This document shows, piece after piece, positions 25,649 through 34,380 of a stretch of DNA of 47,224 nucleotides. Location: assembly GCA_050309795.1 (NCBI GenBank), contig JBNRMW010000004.1, forward strand, positions 1 to 47,224. The letters run 5' to 3'. Below the pieces are notes generated by a model. That model did not search any database. It had not been told where the DNA came from and saw only the letters and a list, made by a program, of their open reading frames with translations. Position numbers and translations under genes: made by a program. Within the stretch, counting starts at the first letter, position 1. Each line of letters begins with the position of its first letter. Source of the DNA: JBNRMW01 sp050309795. Its GTDB lineage: Bacteria > Bacillota_I > Bacilli_A > Erysipelotrichales > Erysipelotrichaceae.

Positions 25649-26115
25649 CTTTGTTCCTCCGAATTGGCCGCTAAATCAAACTCGGCCACGATATAAAACG
25701 ACTGTTGTTGATCGTCTTCAATTTCTTTAACTAAACGATAATGTCCGGGTTGTAATTCTTTGTAGAAATCTTCTAACACAATCCGGTCTCGATACCAATC
25801 AAATCCTTCCAATATCATCCATGATGGTGAATAAGTAAAATTAGGTTGTTGAGGCAAAACATACCAGCGTTGATTGATAAGCTGTTCTAAACTGAATTGA
25901 TAATTATACGACACAGGCAACGCCTGTTCATTGTAGAGTGAAAACTCAATGGCTTCCATCTCCGCTTCTAAAACCATCAACACAGCTATTTTTGAATCCG
26001 CGAGTTGATGCTCCATAACAGGTGAACGTTCATAGTCAATACCGCTCAAATAATCGACAACATTACAACCGCTGATACCGATTAATAAGCTAAAAAGGAT
26101 TAAAACCTTTTTCAT
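25645..26115 (-). CDS. Lipoprotein with Ig-like domain, paralogue of the next gene
   Basis: A 156-residue protein with lipobox LIGISGC (Cys17) and a domain of the same plan as its neighbour: VEAEMEAIEFSLYN..., a Trp-rich middle (NQRWYVLPQQP) and LQPGHYRLVKEI. AAGGAG lies before the ATG. The two genes look like a diverged tandem duplication. No function is assigned. Confidence 0.8.
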   Translation of the reverse strand: MKKVLILFSLLIGISGCNVVDYLSGIDYERSPVMEHQLADSKIAVLMVLEAEMEAIEFSLYNEQALPVSYNYQFSLEQLINQRWYVLPQQPNFTYSPSWMILEGFDWYRDRIVLEDFYKELQPGHYRLVKEIEDDQQQSFYIVAEFDLAANSEEQR

Positions 26116-26464
26116 ACCTGTGTCTCCTTTGTATGTGTATTATAGCAGTTTTTCCTCTTCCCATTCATCTAAATCCCACTTAAATTCTAACAAATCCCGG
26201 GGTTGACAATCTAGCGCTTTACACAGTTTATTTAAAGTGTCGAGACGAATGGATTTTACCTTTTCATTTTTAAGGCGCGAAAGATTTACTTCCGAAATAC
26301 CTACTTCTTGAGACAAACGTCGTAAACTCATGCGTCGGTCCGCCATGACGCGATCTAAACGTATCAATATCATAATCATGACTCCCTTCGGACATCATTA
26401 TAGCACCTTTAACGTATATCGTTAACTATTTAATCTTTTGCTGGATAAACATTAGAAATATACC
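26102..26464 (+). other. Placeholder withdrawn: see nrdD promoter entry
   Basis: This entry carries no claim. The nrdD promoter and its palindrome are described in the next entry at 26464-26502. Confidence 0.
26140..26373 (-). CDS. XRE-family helix-turn-helix regulator (YozG-like)
   Basis: A 77-residue protein that is almost entirely a Cro/CI-type HTH: RLDRVMADRRMSLRRLSQEVGISEVNLSRLKNEKVKSIRLDTLNKLCKALDCQPRDLL. I choose ATG 26373, eight bases after GAAGGGAG; the ATG at 26379 is too close to that site. Small stand-alone regulators of this type are common; targets are unknown, possibly the lipoprotein pair downstream. Confidence 0.88.
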   Translation of the reverse strand: MILIRLDRVMADRRMSLRRLSQEVGISEVNLSRLKNEKVKSIRLDTLNKLCKALDCQPRDLLEFKWDLDEWEEEKLL

Positions 26465-26502
26465 CGATATCGGTTGAAACCCCTTTAAAAAAAGACTAGT
26501 AT
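26464..26502 (+). promoter_or_regulatory. nrdD promoter with abutting palindrome
   Basis: TTGAAA (26474-26479), 17 bases, TAGTAT (26497-26502). A perfect 10-base palindrome CCGATATCGG (26464-26473) abuts the -35 box. It does not match the NrdR box as I know it. Confidence 0.55.
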
Positions 26503-26547
26503 TATGGTACACGCAATTTTAAAATCATCATGGAGGGAGAAACAAAG

Positions 26548-28947
26548 ATGAGTGAACAAGTACAATATCATAAGAATCAACCAAACCAAACAAGCCTTGG
26601 CGCTGTCCAACGAAACAGCACCATCACCGTCATTAAACGAAACAATAAAAAAGCCCGCTTTGACCCCGAAAAAATCGCGGTCGCCATTAAAAAAGGATTT
26701 GACTCGGTAGACGATAAATACGAAGACGCCAAAGATGCCCATCTTGTTTTTGTTGGGGTCATGGAACAAATCAGTCGTTTAGACCAAGATGTCATTGGTA
26801 TCGAACATATCCAAGACATCATCGAAAAACAGTTAATTCGCTTAGGATATGACGAAGTCTATGAATCCTTTTCTTCCTATCGTTTACGCCGCAACGAATC
26901 CCGTAAAGTTTTCGTATCGCGTGAACACAAATTTCTAAAAGCACTAGAACAATTAACGATAAAAGACTCCATCGATGAAGATGCCAAACGCGAAAATGCC
27001 AATATCGATGGCGATGGCGCCATGGGCATGATGCTTCAATACGGGTCCACCGTCGCCAAAGAATTTGCGAAATCGTATTTAATTAATCCGAAATTTTCTC
27101 GTGCCCACGATGCTGGCCAAATTCATATTCATGATATGGATTTCTTACCAATGGGAACGACCACTTGCTGTCAAATCGACATCTCCAAACTCTTTGAGAA
27201 CGGTTTTTCAACCGGTCATGGTCACTTACGTCGACCAAAAGATATTATGTCTTATACGGCTTTAGCTGCGATTGCGATTCAATCCAATCAAAACGACCAA
27301 CATGGCGGACAATCGATTCCAGCATTTGATCACTATTTAGCTCCTGGCGTTGTTGAAACCTTTAGAAAACAATTCAAACAAGTCGTCTCCGATTACATTG
27401 AGATTTCTGGGGATGAACACGTTCAAATGGATGCCTTTGCCCAAAAAGTTTCCCAATTAGATTCCATCGATGTGGATTTAACCTTATTTAAAGAAGAATT
27501 CCCAAATGAAGAACAATTAGAAAAAGCCTATAAACGGGCGATTGCCAAAACCGATCGCACCACCTTCCAAGCCATGGAAGCCTTCATTCACAATTTGAAT
27601 ACCATGCATTCCCGTGCTGGAGCTCAAGTACCGTTCAGTTCCTTAAACTTTGGAACGGATGTATCAAGCGAAGGTCGTATGGTCACAAAAAACTATCTCT
27701 TAGCTCTTAATGCTGGCCTTGGTAAAAATGAAACACCAATTTTCCCAATCTCCATTTTTAAAGTCAAAGAAGGCTTAAACTACAATCCAGGTGAGCCAAA
27801 TTACGATTTATTTAAATTAGCCATTGAAGTATCTTCAAAACGATTGTTCCCTAATTTTTCCTTCATTGATGCCCCATTCAATTACCAATATTACAAACCA
27901 GGCGTCGTTGAATCGGAAATCACGTATATGGGATGCCGAACCAGAGTCATCGGCGATGTGACCGATCCAGACAATGAAATTGTTGCTGGAAGAGGAAACT
28001 TAAGTTTTACCTCGCTCAATCTACCAAGACTGGGCATTAAGTATGGTATTCTCAACCGCGATCAAGCCGATTGGGATGCTTTCTACGATGAGCTCGATGA
28101 ACTCATTGAACTATCAAAAGATCAGCTCTTAGAACGTTTTGAAATTCAAGGAAATAAAAAAGTGTATAACTTCCCATTCTTAATGGGCCAAGGTGTATGG
28201 AAAGACGCCGACAAATTAGGACCTAACGATAGCTTACGTGACGTTTTAAAAACAGGAACCTTAACCGTTGGCTTTATCGGTTTAGCCGAATCGCTAAAAG
28301 CCATGATGGGCGTTCACCATGGAGAAAGTGAAGAAGCACAACAAAAAGGTCTTGAAATCATTGCTCATATGCGTCATAAACTAGATGATTATTCACAACA
28401 ATACGGATTAAACTTCAGCCTAATTGCGACACCAGCCGAAGGTCTCTCTGGACGATTTGTTCAGATTGATAAATCCATCTTTGGTGAAATCGAAGGCATC
28501 ACAGACCGTAACTACTACACCAATTCCTTCCATATTCCGGTTTATTTTCCAATCGGTGCCAAAGAAAAGATTGAATTAGAAGCTCCATACCATGCCTTAA
28601 CTAATGCTGGTCATATTACCTATATCGAACTGGATGGGGATACGACTAAGAATCTTGAAGCCTATGAAGCCGTCATTCGCATGATGCGCGAAGCCAACAT
28701 TGGTTATGGTGCCATTAACCACCCAGTCGATCGCGACCCTGTTTGTGGTTATACGGGAATCATCAATGATGAATGTCCTCATTGTGGACGCCCAGTAGAT
28801 GACGGAAACGACAAACTACCAAAAGTTGAGCGAATTCGTCGCATTACGGGTTATCTCGTGGGTACGGTTGACCGCTTCAATAATGGAAAGCGAGCAGAAG
28901 AAAGTGATCGCGTCCGGCACATGGTATCATGGCAAAAATCCGAGTAG
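26548..28947 (+). CDS. nrdD: Anaerobic ribonucleoside-triphosphate reductase
   Basis: A 799-residue class III ribonucleotide reductase making dNTPs without oxygen. I start at ATG 26548, eight bases after GGAGGGAG. It has an N-terminal ATP-cone (about 20-115, RNNKKARFDPEKIAVAIKKG), the ten-stranded barrel with GTTTCCQID and RAGAQVPFSSLNFGTD, a zinc site (DPVCGYTGIINDECPHCGR) and the glycyl-radical loop RITGYLVGTVDRFNNGKR near the end. The activating enzyme gene overlaps its 3' end. This supports an anaerobic lifestyle. Confidence 0.98.
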   Translation: MSEQVQYHKNQPNQTSLGAVQRNSTITVIKRNNKKARFDPEKIAVAIKKGFDSVDDKYEDAKDAHLVFVGVMEQISRLDQDVIGIEHIQDIIEKQLIRLGYDEVYESFSSYRLRRNESRKVFVSREHKFLKALEQLTIKDSIDEDAKRENANIDGDGAMGMMLQYGSTVAKEFAKSYLINPKFSRAHDAGQIHIHDMDFLPMGTTTCCQIDISKLFENGFSTGHGHLRRPKDIMSYTALAAIAIQSNQNDQHGGQSIPAFDHYLAPGVVETFRKQFKQVVSDYIEISGDEHVQMDAFAQKVSQLDSIDVDLTLFKEEFPNEEQLEKAYKRAIAKTDRTTFQAMEAFIHNLNTMHSRAGAQVPFSSLNFGTDVSSEGRMVTKNYLLALNAGLGKNETPIFPISIFKVKEGLNYNPGEPNYDLFKLAIEVSSKRLFPNFSFIDAPFNYQYYKPGVVESEITYMGCRTRVIGDVTDPDNEIVAGRGNLSFTSLNLPRLGIKYGILNRDQADWDAFYDELDELIELSKDQLLERFEIQGNKKVYNFPFLMGQGVWKDADKLGPNDSLRDVLKTGTLTVGFIGLAESLKAMMGVHHGESEEAQQKGLEIIAHMRHKLDDYSQQYGLNFSLIATPAEGLSGRFVQIDKSIFGEIEGITDRNYYTNSFHIPVYFPIGAKEKIELEAPYHALTNAGHITYIELDGDTTKNLEAYEAVIRMMREANIGYGAINHPVDRDPVCGYTGIINDECPHCGRPVDDGNDKLPKVERIRRITGYLVGTVDRFNNGKRAEESDRVRHMVSWQKSE

Positions 28948-29462
28948 CGACTTTATTATTTGATTCCATTGTCGATGGTCCAGGCTTAAGAAATGTCTTA
29001 TTTGTCCAAGGTTGTTCCCATGGATGTCTTGGTTGTCATAATCCAGAATCTTGGGACCCTCTAGGGGCTCAAGCTGTCGATACCGAAGAAATTATTCAAC
29101 GGCTCTTAGACCATCCCACCCGCAATCTAACTTTGTCCGGCGGCGAACCCTTTGAACAAGCGGAGGCTTTAGTCGAAATCGTCAAGGAATTGAAGAAACA
29201 TCAATTCAACCTTTGGGCCTACTCTGGCTATACCTACGAACGTCTTATACAAGGTAGTCCTGCTCAAAGGGAATTGTTGTCCTATCTCGATGTATTGGTA
29301 GATGGTCCCTTCATCTTAGCGAAGCGGAGTTTATCCCTGCTCTATCGTGGATCCAGCAATCAACGGCTCATTGATTTAAACTCTACACGAAAACAGAAGG
29401 ACATAGTTCTCTTTCAACCGGATATTTCCTCGGTTCCAGAAAAACAAAATCTTTATATTTAA
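28929..29462 (+). CDS. nrdG: Anaerobic ribonucleotide reductase activating protein
   Basis: A 177-residue radical-SAM enzyme that installs the glycyl radical on NrdD. The cluster motif is CSHGCLGC (CxxxCxxC) at about 28-35, preceded by DGPGLRNVLFVQG, and followed by the SAM-binding LTLSGGEPFEQ and a conserved DVLVDGPF. The start lies 19 bases inside nrdD, so the two are translationally coupled; no clear separate ribosome site is seen. Confidence 0.97.
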   Translation: MAKIRVATLLFDSIVDGPGLRNVLFVQGCSHGCLGCHNPESWDPLGAQAVDTEEIIQRLLDHPTRNLTLSGGEPFEQAEALVEIVKELKKHQFNLWAYSGYTYERLIQGSPAQRELLSYLDVLVDGPFILAKRSLSLLYRGSSNQRLIDLNSTRKQKDIVLFQPDISSVPEKQNLYI

Positions 29463-29470
29463 GTTCTATC

Positions 29471-29503
29471 TAGGTTTTCCCTCTCCTTGGGAAAACCTTT
29501 TTT
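29471..29503 (+). terminator. Terminator of nrdDG
   Basis: GGTTTTCCC, 7-base loop, GGGAAAACC and six T. Confidence 0.93.
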
Positions 29504-29581
29504 CTAAAGAAACATCTTTAGAACATACAGATATACTACAGGTTGGTTTTATATGATAAAATATATCAAAGGAGAAAAAAC

Positions 29582-29833
29582 ATGAGTGAGGTAAAATTAT
29601 CCAGACGCGAGTATAAAGCCTACAAACCAAAACGTGGTCCAAATTGGAAAATAATTGTTGGAGCGATTTTGTTGGTTCTATTAGGGGTTTTTGCTTTTAT
29701 AAATCGAACAGTGGTTAAGGTTAATTTCTTATTTACAACCATTGATCTGCCTTTAATCTTGGTGATTTTGGCATCGTTTGTGGTCGGGGCTTTGGTGTCC
29801 TTATTAATTTATACGTTTAGAAAGCCAAATTAG
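29582..29833 (+). CDS. LapA-domain (DUF1049) membrane protein
   Basis: An 83-residue protein starting at ATG 29582 after AAGGAG. A basic N-terminus is followed by two helices with the family wording VVKVNFLFTTIDLPLILVILASFVVGALVSLL. LapA-type proteins in other bacteria assist lipopolysaccharide assembly; in Bacillota the role is unclear. It is the first gene of a three-gene membrane operon, followed almost without gap by a Wzy-like gene. Confidence 0.85.
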   Translation: MSEVKLSRREYKAYKPKRGPNWKIIVGAILLVLLGVFAFINRTVVKVNFLFTTIDLPLILVILASFVVGALVSLLIYTFRKPN

Positions 29834-29834
29834 C

Positions 29835-31028
29835 GTGTTGAGCTCGTATGTTCAAGCCATTAAAAACTCAAGCTTACCGGAGCGACTGATCCTCATCGTC
29901 GCTTTTTCGTCACTTTTAAATCCGATTGTTTCCATTCCAATTCATTTGGGCTTTTTTGTTTACTTGTTTATGAAAGATGAACTCGTGACGCTTTTTAAAG
30001 ATCATCAATTATTAAAGTGGCTCTTAATCATTCTCAGCGTTTCAATTGGTTTAAGCATTTTCTATGGAAATGTTGTGGGCTATCTCTACGCTATTTGGTT
30101 TCTTTTACTAGTTGTTTTTACGGCTTATTGTTATCACCATTTAAACTTTGAGTTGAGTGATTTTATTTTAAAACACCTTTTACATTTTTCGATTTATTTA
30201 GCGATTTACGGTTGTTTTCAGTATGTACTTTCTTATTTTATTGAACCTAATGCCATCACCTCCTTTACCGGGTTGGATAATCATCGAGCCATTGGGACCT
30301 TTCTTAACGCCAACTATTATGCCATCATGATTCAATTTTTTATTCTACTGGCCATTTATATGCTTTTAACAGGAACGACTCAAAAACGAATGTATTACCT
30401 GTTCATCATTGGTATCAATCTACTCGCGTTATTATTAACTGGTTCCCGGGCTGGTCTTGGCGCAGTACTCATTGCGGCGACCATCTTAATTCTTCTAATC
30501 GTCCCGCGTTTTATTGGTCCCTTTCTCGTTATTGTGGGAGGTAGTTTGACTTTAATAACCCTCTTCATTCCTGAATTGTTGGTGCGTTTTGGAAGTATCG
30601 CTGCGGGTTTTCTTAATCGAAATGAAATCTTATTTATTGGACTGGCTCGTTTTTTAAGAAATCCTTTCTTTGGCGAGGGTTTGTTTACGATTTCCAATGT
30701 TCTACATCCCCTGGTTCGTAAAATCAAAACGATTCATTCTCATAATTTATTTTTAGAACCCTTTATCAATTTTGGCTTAGTTCCGTTGGTTTTGATTTTT
30801 CCAGCCTTAAAGATTTTTCGACGCGACTTCTTAATCATTAGAAATCTTGGGGGCAGTTTTTATAAATTGACCCTGGCCTTTATGGTTATGATTTTTGTTC
30901 ATGGAACGGTGGATTTACCTTTCTTTTTTCCACCTTTTCTGATTCTTTTAGTTGTATTGGTTTTAGGACGTACCCCACGTTCCTATCGAGTGGAGGATAT
31001 CGATGATTCAACAGCGCTTAACCCATAA
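29835..31028 (+). CDS. O-antigen ligase/polymerase (Wzy_C) family membrane protein
   Basis: A 397-residue membrane protein with ten to twelve helices. The family signature is LDNHRAIGTFLNANYYA, then LLTGSRAGLGAVLIAATILI, and a periplasm-type loop ending IKTIHSHNLFLEPFINFGL. Such enzymes join or polymerise surface glycans. It starts at GTG one base after the lapA stop and overlaps the next gene by 26 bases. No glycosyltransferases are in the window, so the substrate is open. Confidence 0.85.
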   Translation: MLSSYVQAIKNSSLPERLILIVAFSSLLNPIVSIPIHLGFFVYLFMKDELVTLFKDHQLLKWLLIILSVSIGLSIFYGNVVGYLYAIWFLLLVVFTAYCYHHLNFELSDFILKHLLHFSIYLAIYGCFQYVLSYFIEPNAITSFTGLDNHRAIGTFLNANYYAIMIQFFILLAIYMLLTGTTQKRMYYLFIIGINLLALLLTGSRAGLGAVLIAATILILLIVPRFIGPFLVIVGGSLTLITLFIPELLVRFGSIAAGFLNRNEILFIGLARFLRNPFFGEGLFTISNVLHPLVRKIKTIHSHNLFLEPFINFGLVPLVLIFPALKIFRRDFLIIRNLGGSFYKLTLAFMVMIFVHGTVDLPFFFPPFLILLVVLVLGRTPRSYRVEDIDDSTALNP

Positions 31029-32232
31029 CTTTTTTAAAATCATAACGCTTGGTTTCTTTGGCTTATTTCTATTCTTTCTGTTATTTGGTCAGCGGGTCGA
31101 TCAAGGTTTTTTTACCTTATTGACGTTTCCAGCCTTACTACAAACGGATTATTTTGAGTTAGCAGGTCTAGCAGCAACGTTTTTAAATAGTGGTTTGGTT
31201 TTATCTCTTGTTCTCAGTTTTTTGACCTTTAATGAACATCAATATACCGGCGATACGATGGGTAATTTATTTTTATTGATGGGCTATTCTTTTTTCGGAA
31301 AAAATCCATTGAACGCCTTTCCTTTTCTATTAGGACATCAACTATTTATTTTCAACCATCCTCAGCACAAAGTTGTTGCCTTGAACAACGCCATTGTTTC
31401 CACAACCCTTGGACCGGTCGTTTCTCTTTTCTTGTTTCAGTTGAATTGGCCTTGGTGGGTGGTCTTGATTTTAACCACCGGGATTGGCTACTTGTTCACA
31501 CCTTGCGCTCTGGCATTAAAGAAACTACATGGGGGTTTAACGCTTTATAATTCAGGTTTTACCGCGGGAATTATCGCGATTATTATTAATATATTATTGC
31601 GTACTTCAGGTACTGTTTTAGAACCAAATCACTTGAATCAAGCCTCTTTTTCTGTTTTATTGGGGCTGTTATTTTGTTTTAGTGTCGTTCTATTTGGATT
31701 AGGTTGGTTTAAAAAGTCCAAACCGTGTCACCAAATCAAAAACGACTTGGATTATTTTAAAGCTCATGGGCTTTATTATTGTTGGTACAATATGGGCTTG
31801 ATTGGCTTCATCCTTTGTGTTTTCTTATGGTTGAGTCCCGCCCCGCTCAATGGAATTAGTATTGGTTCAGCCTTCTCTGTTATTGGTTTTGGGGCCTATG
31901 GTAAAAAGCCACAGAGCGTTTTAATTTTGATGACGACCACTTTTTTAGGCTTATGGATTCAAGGGATGCCCTTTGATTCCGTTACGTTTGTAAATATTAT
32001 CATCTTTTCAACCGCCCTTAGCCCAGTCGCCTACAAACACTCGGTGCCTTTAGCTATCTTGGCAGGGGCTTTACACAGTCTTATTACCCCTCAAACAAGT
32101 GTTCTTCAAGGCTATTTAAATTTATGTAACAATGGATTTGCGAGTGGGGTGGTCGCTGTTCTTATTTATACGTTTACGACTTTCATTGTACGAAAAGAGC
32201 AGGGCGATAAACCAGCAATTGATCAAAGGTAG
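31003..32232 (+). CDS. DUF1576 membrane protein
   Basis: A 409-residue membrane protein with about ten helices in two similar halves: TDYFELAGLAATFLNSGLVLSLVL...GDTMGNLFLLMGYSFFGKNPLNAFPFLLG and LYYCWYNMGLIGFILC...GISIGSAFSVIGFGAYGKKPQSV, followed by LHSLITPQTSVLQGYLNLCNNGFASGVVA. This matches the uncharacterised DUF1576 family. The internal repeat suggests a transporter-like fold. It overlaps the Wzy-like gene by 26 bases, so is co-translated. Confidence 0.85.
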   Translation: MIQQRLTHNFFKIITLGFFGLFLFFLLFGQRVDQGFFTLLTFPALLQTDYFELAGLAATFLNSGLVLSLVLSFLTFNEHQYTGDTMGNLFLLMGYSFFGKNPLNAFPFLLGHQLFIFNHPQHKVVALNNAIVSTTLGPVVSLFLFQLNWPWWVVLILTTGIGYLFTPCALALKKLHGGLTLYNSGFTAGIIAIIINILLRTSGTVLEPNHLNQASFSVLLGLLFCFSVVLFGLGWFKKSKPCHQIKNDLDYFKAHGLYYCWYNMGLIGFILCVFLWLSPAPLNGISIGSAFSVIGFGAYGKKPQSVLILMTTTFLGLWIQGMPFDSVTFVNIIIFSTALSPVAYKHSVPLAILAGALHSLITPQTSVLQGYLNLCNNGFASGVVAVLIYTFTTFIVRKEQGDKPAIDQR

Positions 32233-32261
32233 TTTTGATTCCAAATACGAATAGAAGTATA

Positions 32262-32302
32262 TTAAAAGGCTTAAACCAGTCCATCGGTCTAAGCCTTTTT
32301 CA
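32262..32302. terminator. Bidirectional terminator between the DUF1576 gene and eno
   Basis: AAAGGCTTA and TAAGCCTTT arms with a partly paired 16-base loop; T runs on both sides. It lies between convergent operons. Confidence 0.85.
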
Positions 32303-32326
32303 TAAATTCGCAGGAGAATTTATTTA

Positions 32327-33622
32327 TTATTTTTTAAGGTTGTAGAATGTTTTCATTCCTGCATAACGTGCAGCTTCACCTAATTCGTCTTCAATGCGAA
32401 TCAGTTGATTATACTTCGCTAAACGGTCTGTACGACTCATCGATCCGGTCTTGATTTGACCAGCGTTGAATGCTACCGCAAGATCCGCAATCGTTGTATC
32501 TTCGGTTTCACCCGAACGGTGCGAGACCACATTGGTGAAGTTATGACGTTTTGCTAATTCCATCGCATCTAATGTTTCGGTTAATGTACCAATTTGGTTG
32601 ACTTTAATTAAGATCGAGTTAGCAACGCCTTTTTCGATTCCTTCAGCTAAGATGCTTGGGTTGGTTACGAATAAGTCATCCCCAACGATTTGTACACGAT
32701 CTCCTAAACGGTCATTTAGAAGTTTCCATCCGTCCCAGTCGCGTTCGCCAAGACCATCTTCAATGGAGATAATTGGATATTTATTGATAAGTTCTTCATA
32801 CCAATCCACCATTTCTTCACGCGTTTTTGTGCCACCATTAGATTTAACTAAGTCGTAAACACCTTTTTCAACATCATAGAATTCTGAAGCAGCCACATCA
32901 AGCGCTAAGACAAAGTCCGTTCCTGGTTTGTATCCTGCTTTCTCAATAGCTTGGATAATGACTTGTAAAGGTTCTTCGTTGGAACCTAAGTTTGGAGCGA
33001 AGCCCCCTTCATCACCAACTGCCGTTACATGCCCTGCCGCTTTTAAAACAGCTTTCAAGTTGTGGAAAACTTCGGCACCCATACGCAATGCTTCGCGAAT
33101 ATTGGTTGCGCCAACCGGCATAATCATATATTCTTGGAAGTCAATAGCTGCATCCGAGTGTGAACCACCGTTGATAACGTTCATCATTGGAACAGGAATC
33201 TCTTTCGCATTGAATCCACCTAAGTATTTATACAAAGGTAAACCTAAGAAATCAGCCGCAGCATGAGCAGCCGCTAAAGAAACACCAAGGATGGCGTTAG
33301 CACCAAGTTTGGATTTATCTGCTGTGCCATCTAAATCAATCATTAATTGGTCTAATAAATTTTGTTCACGAACATCATAGCCATAAACAGCTTCAGCAAT
33401 AATTTCATTTACGTTTTCAACAGCTTTGAGAACCCCTTTACCAAGGTAGCGGCTCTTATCACCATCACGTAATTCTAATGCTTCACGTTCACCAGTAGAG
33501 GCTCCAGAAGGAACGATTGCTCTTCCGAAAGCACCGGATTCTGTATAAACTTCAACTTCGATTGTAGGATTTCCGCGACTATCAATCACTTCGCGTGCAT
33601 AAACATCAGTAATAATTGGCAT
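32327..33622 (-). CDS. eno: Enolase
   Basis: A 431-residue enolase (2-phosphoglycerate to phosphoenolpyruvate). Family motifs are all present: REVIDSRGNPTIEVEV, the SGASTGEREALELRDGD loop, GGSHSDAAIDFQEYMI, VGDEGGFAPNL, ISIEDGLGERDWDGW, GDDLFVTN and SHRSGETEDTTIADLAVA. Last gene of the pgk-tpiA-eno operon, 14 bases after tpiA. Confidence 0.99.
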   Translation of the reverse strand: MPIITDVYAREVIDSRGNPTIEVEVYTESGAFGRAIVPSGASTGEREALELRDGDKSRYLGKGVLKAVENVNEIIAEAVYGYDVREQNLLDQLMIDLDGTADKSKLGANAILGVSLAAAHAAADFLGLPLYKYLGGFNAKEIPVPMMNVINGGSHSDAAIDFQEYMIMPVGATNIREALRMGAEVFHNLKAVLKAAGHVTAVGDEGGFAPNLGSNEEPLQVIIQAIEKAGYKPGTDFVLALDVAASEFYDVEKGVYDLVKSNGGTKTREEMVDWYEELINKYPIISIEDGLGERDWDGWKLLNDRLGDRVQIVGDDLFVTNPSILAEGIEKGVANSILIKVNQIGTLTETLDAMELAKRHNFTNVVSHRSGETEDTTIADLAVAFNAGQIKTGSMSRTDRLAKYNQLIRIEDELGEAARYAGMKTFYNLKK

Positions 33623-33636
33623 ATATTTTCCTCTTT

Positions 33637-34380
33637 CTATAGTAATGCGTCAATAATTTCTTTATATGAATCAACCTTTAGCGAGGCGCCTCCAATGAGC
33701 GCACCATCAATATCCGGTTGGGCCATGTAGTCTTTAATGTTGTCCGGTTTCACGGAACCACCGTATTGAATTCGAATCGTTTCAGCAGCCGCTTCACCGA
33801 GGACCTTTTTAAGTTCATCTCGAACGAGGGCACAAGTGTTTTGGGCGATTTCAGTTGTTGCTGATTTCCCAGTTCCAATCGCCCAGACAGGTTCGTAGGC
33901 GACCACAATATCCGCTGCTTTATCGGCGGCAACACCAGCAAAGCACTCCGCAACTTGACGACGAACAACCGCTTCGGTTTGATTTCCTTCAAACTCATCT
34001 AAGGTTTCACCAACACAGACAATGGGCTTTAAACCCGCATCTAGCACGGCTAAGACTTTTTTATTAATCGTCTCATCGGTTTCGTTGAAATATTGTCGGC
34101 GTTCTGAATGTCCCAAAATTACCCATTCAATCCCGAGTTCTTTTAACATGTCAATGGAAACTTCACCAGTATATGCCCCGCTTGGTTCCCAATGAACGTT
34201 TTGAGCCGCGACAATTAAGTTTTCAGCCTTGTCTTTAGCTTCAGCTAGTGCCGTAAATGCTGGCGCAATTCCAAAGTCTGCTTGATCATGTAATAAAGGT
34301 TCTATAGCTTGAACAAACTCTTTAGCTTCACTGGCACGTTTGTTCATTTTCCAGTTTCCGACAATAATTGGTTTACGCAT
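33637..34380 (-). CDS. tpiA: Triosephosphate isomerase
   Basis: A 247-residue TIM barrel interconverting dihydroxyacetone phosphate and glyceraldehyde 3-phosphate. Key parts: GNWKMNK (Asn/Lys of the active site), LGHSERR (catalytic His), AYEPVWAIGTGKSAT (catalytic Glu and flexible loop) and IQYGGSVKPDN (phosphate site). Its ATG directly follows the pgk stop codon with no gap. Confidence 0.99.
   Translation of the reverse strand: MRKPIIVGNWKMNKRASEAKEFVQAIEPLLHDQADFGIAPAFTALAEAKDKAENLIVAAQNVHWEPSGAYTGEVSIDMLKELGIEWVILGHSERRQYFNETDETINKKVLAVLDAGLKPIVCVGETLDEFEGNQTEAVVRRQVAECFAGVAADKAADIVVAYEPVWAIGTGKSATTEIAQNTCALVRDELKKVLGEAAAETIRIQYGGSVKPDNIKDYMAQPDIDGALIGGASLKVDSYKEIIDALL

Noticed and set aside
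26102..26464. Withdrawn feature line listed before the nrdD promoter
   Set aside because: It carries no claim and has confidence 0; its coordinates are not meaningful. Use the entry at 26464-26502.
26400..26520. NrdR boxes before nrdD
   Set aside because: No pair of ACACNATAT-type boxes is visible; only the CCGATATCGG palindrome.
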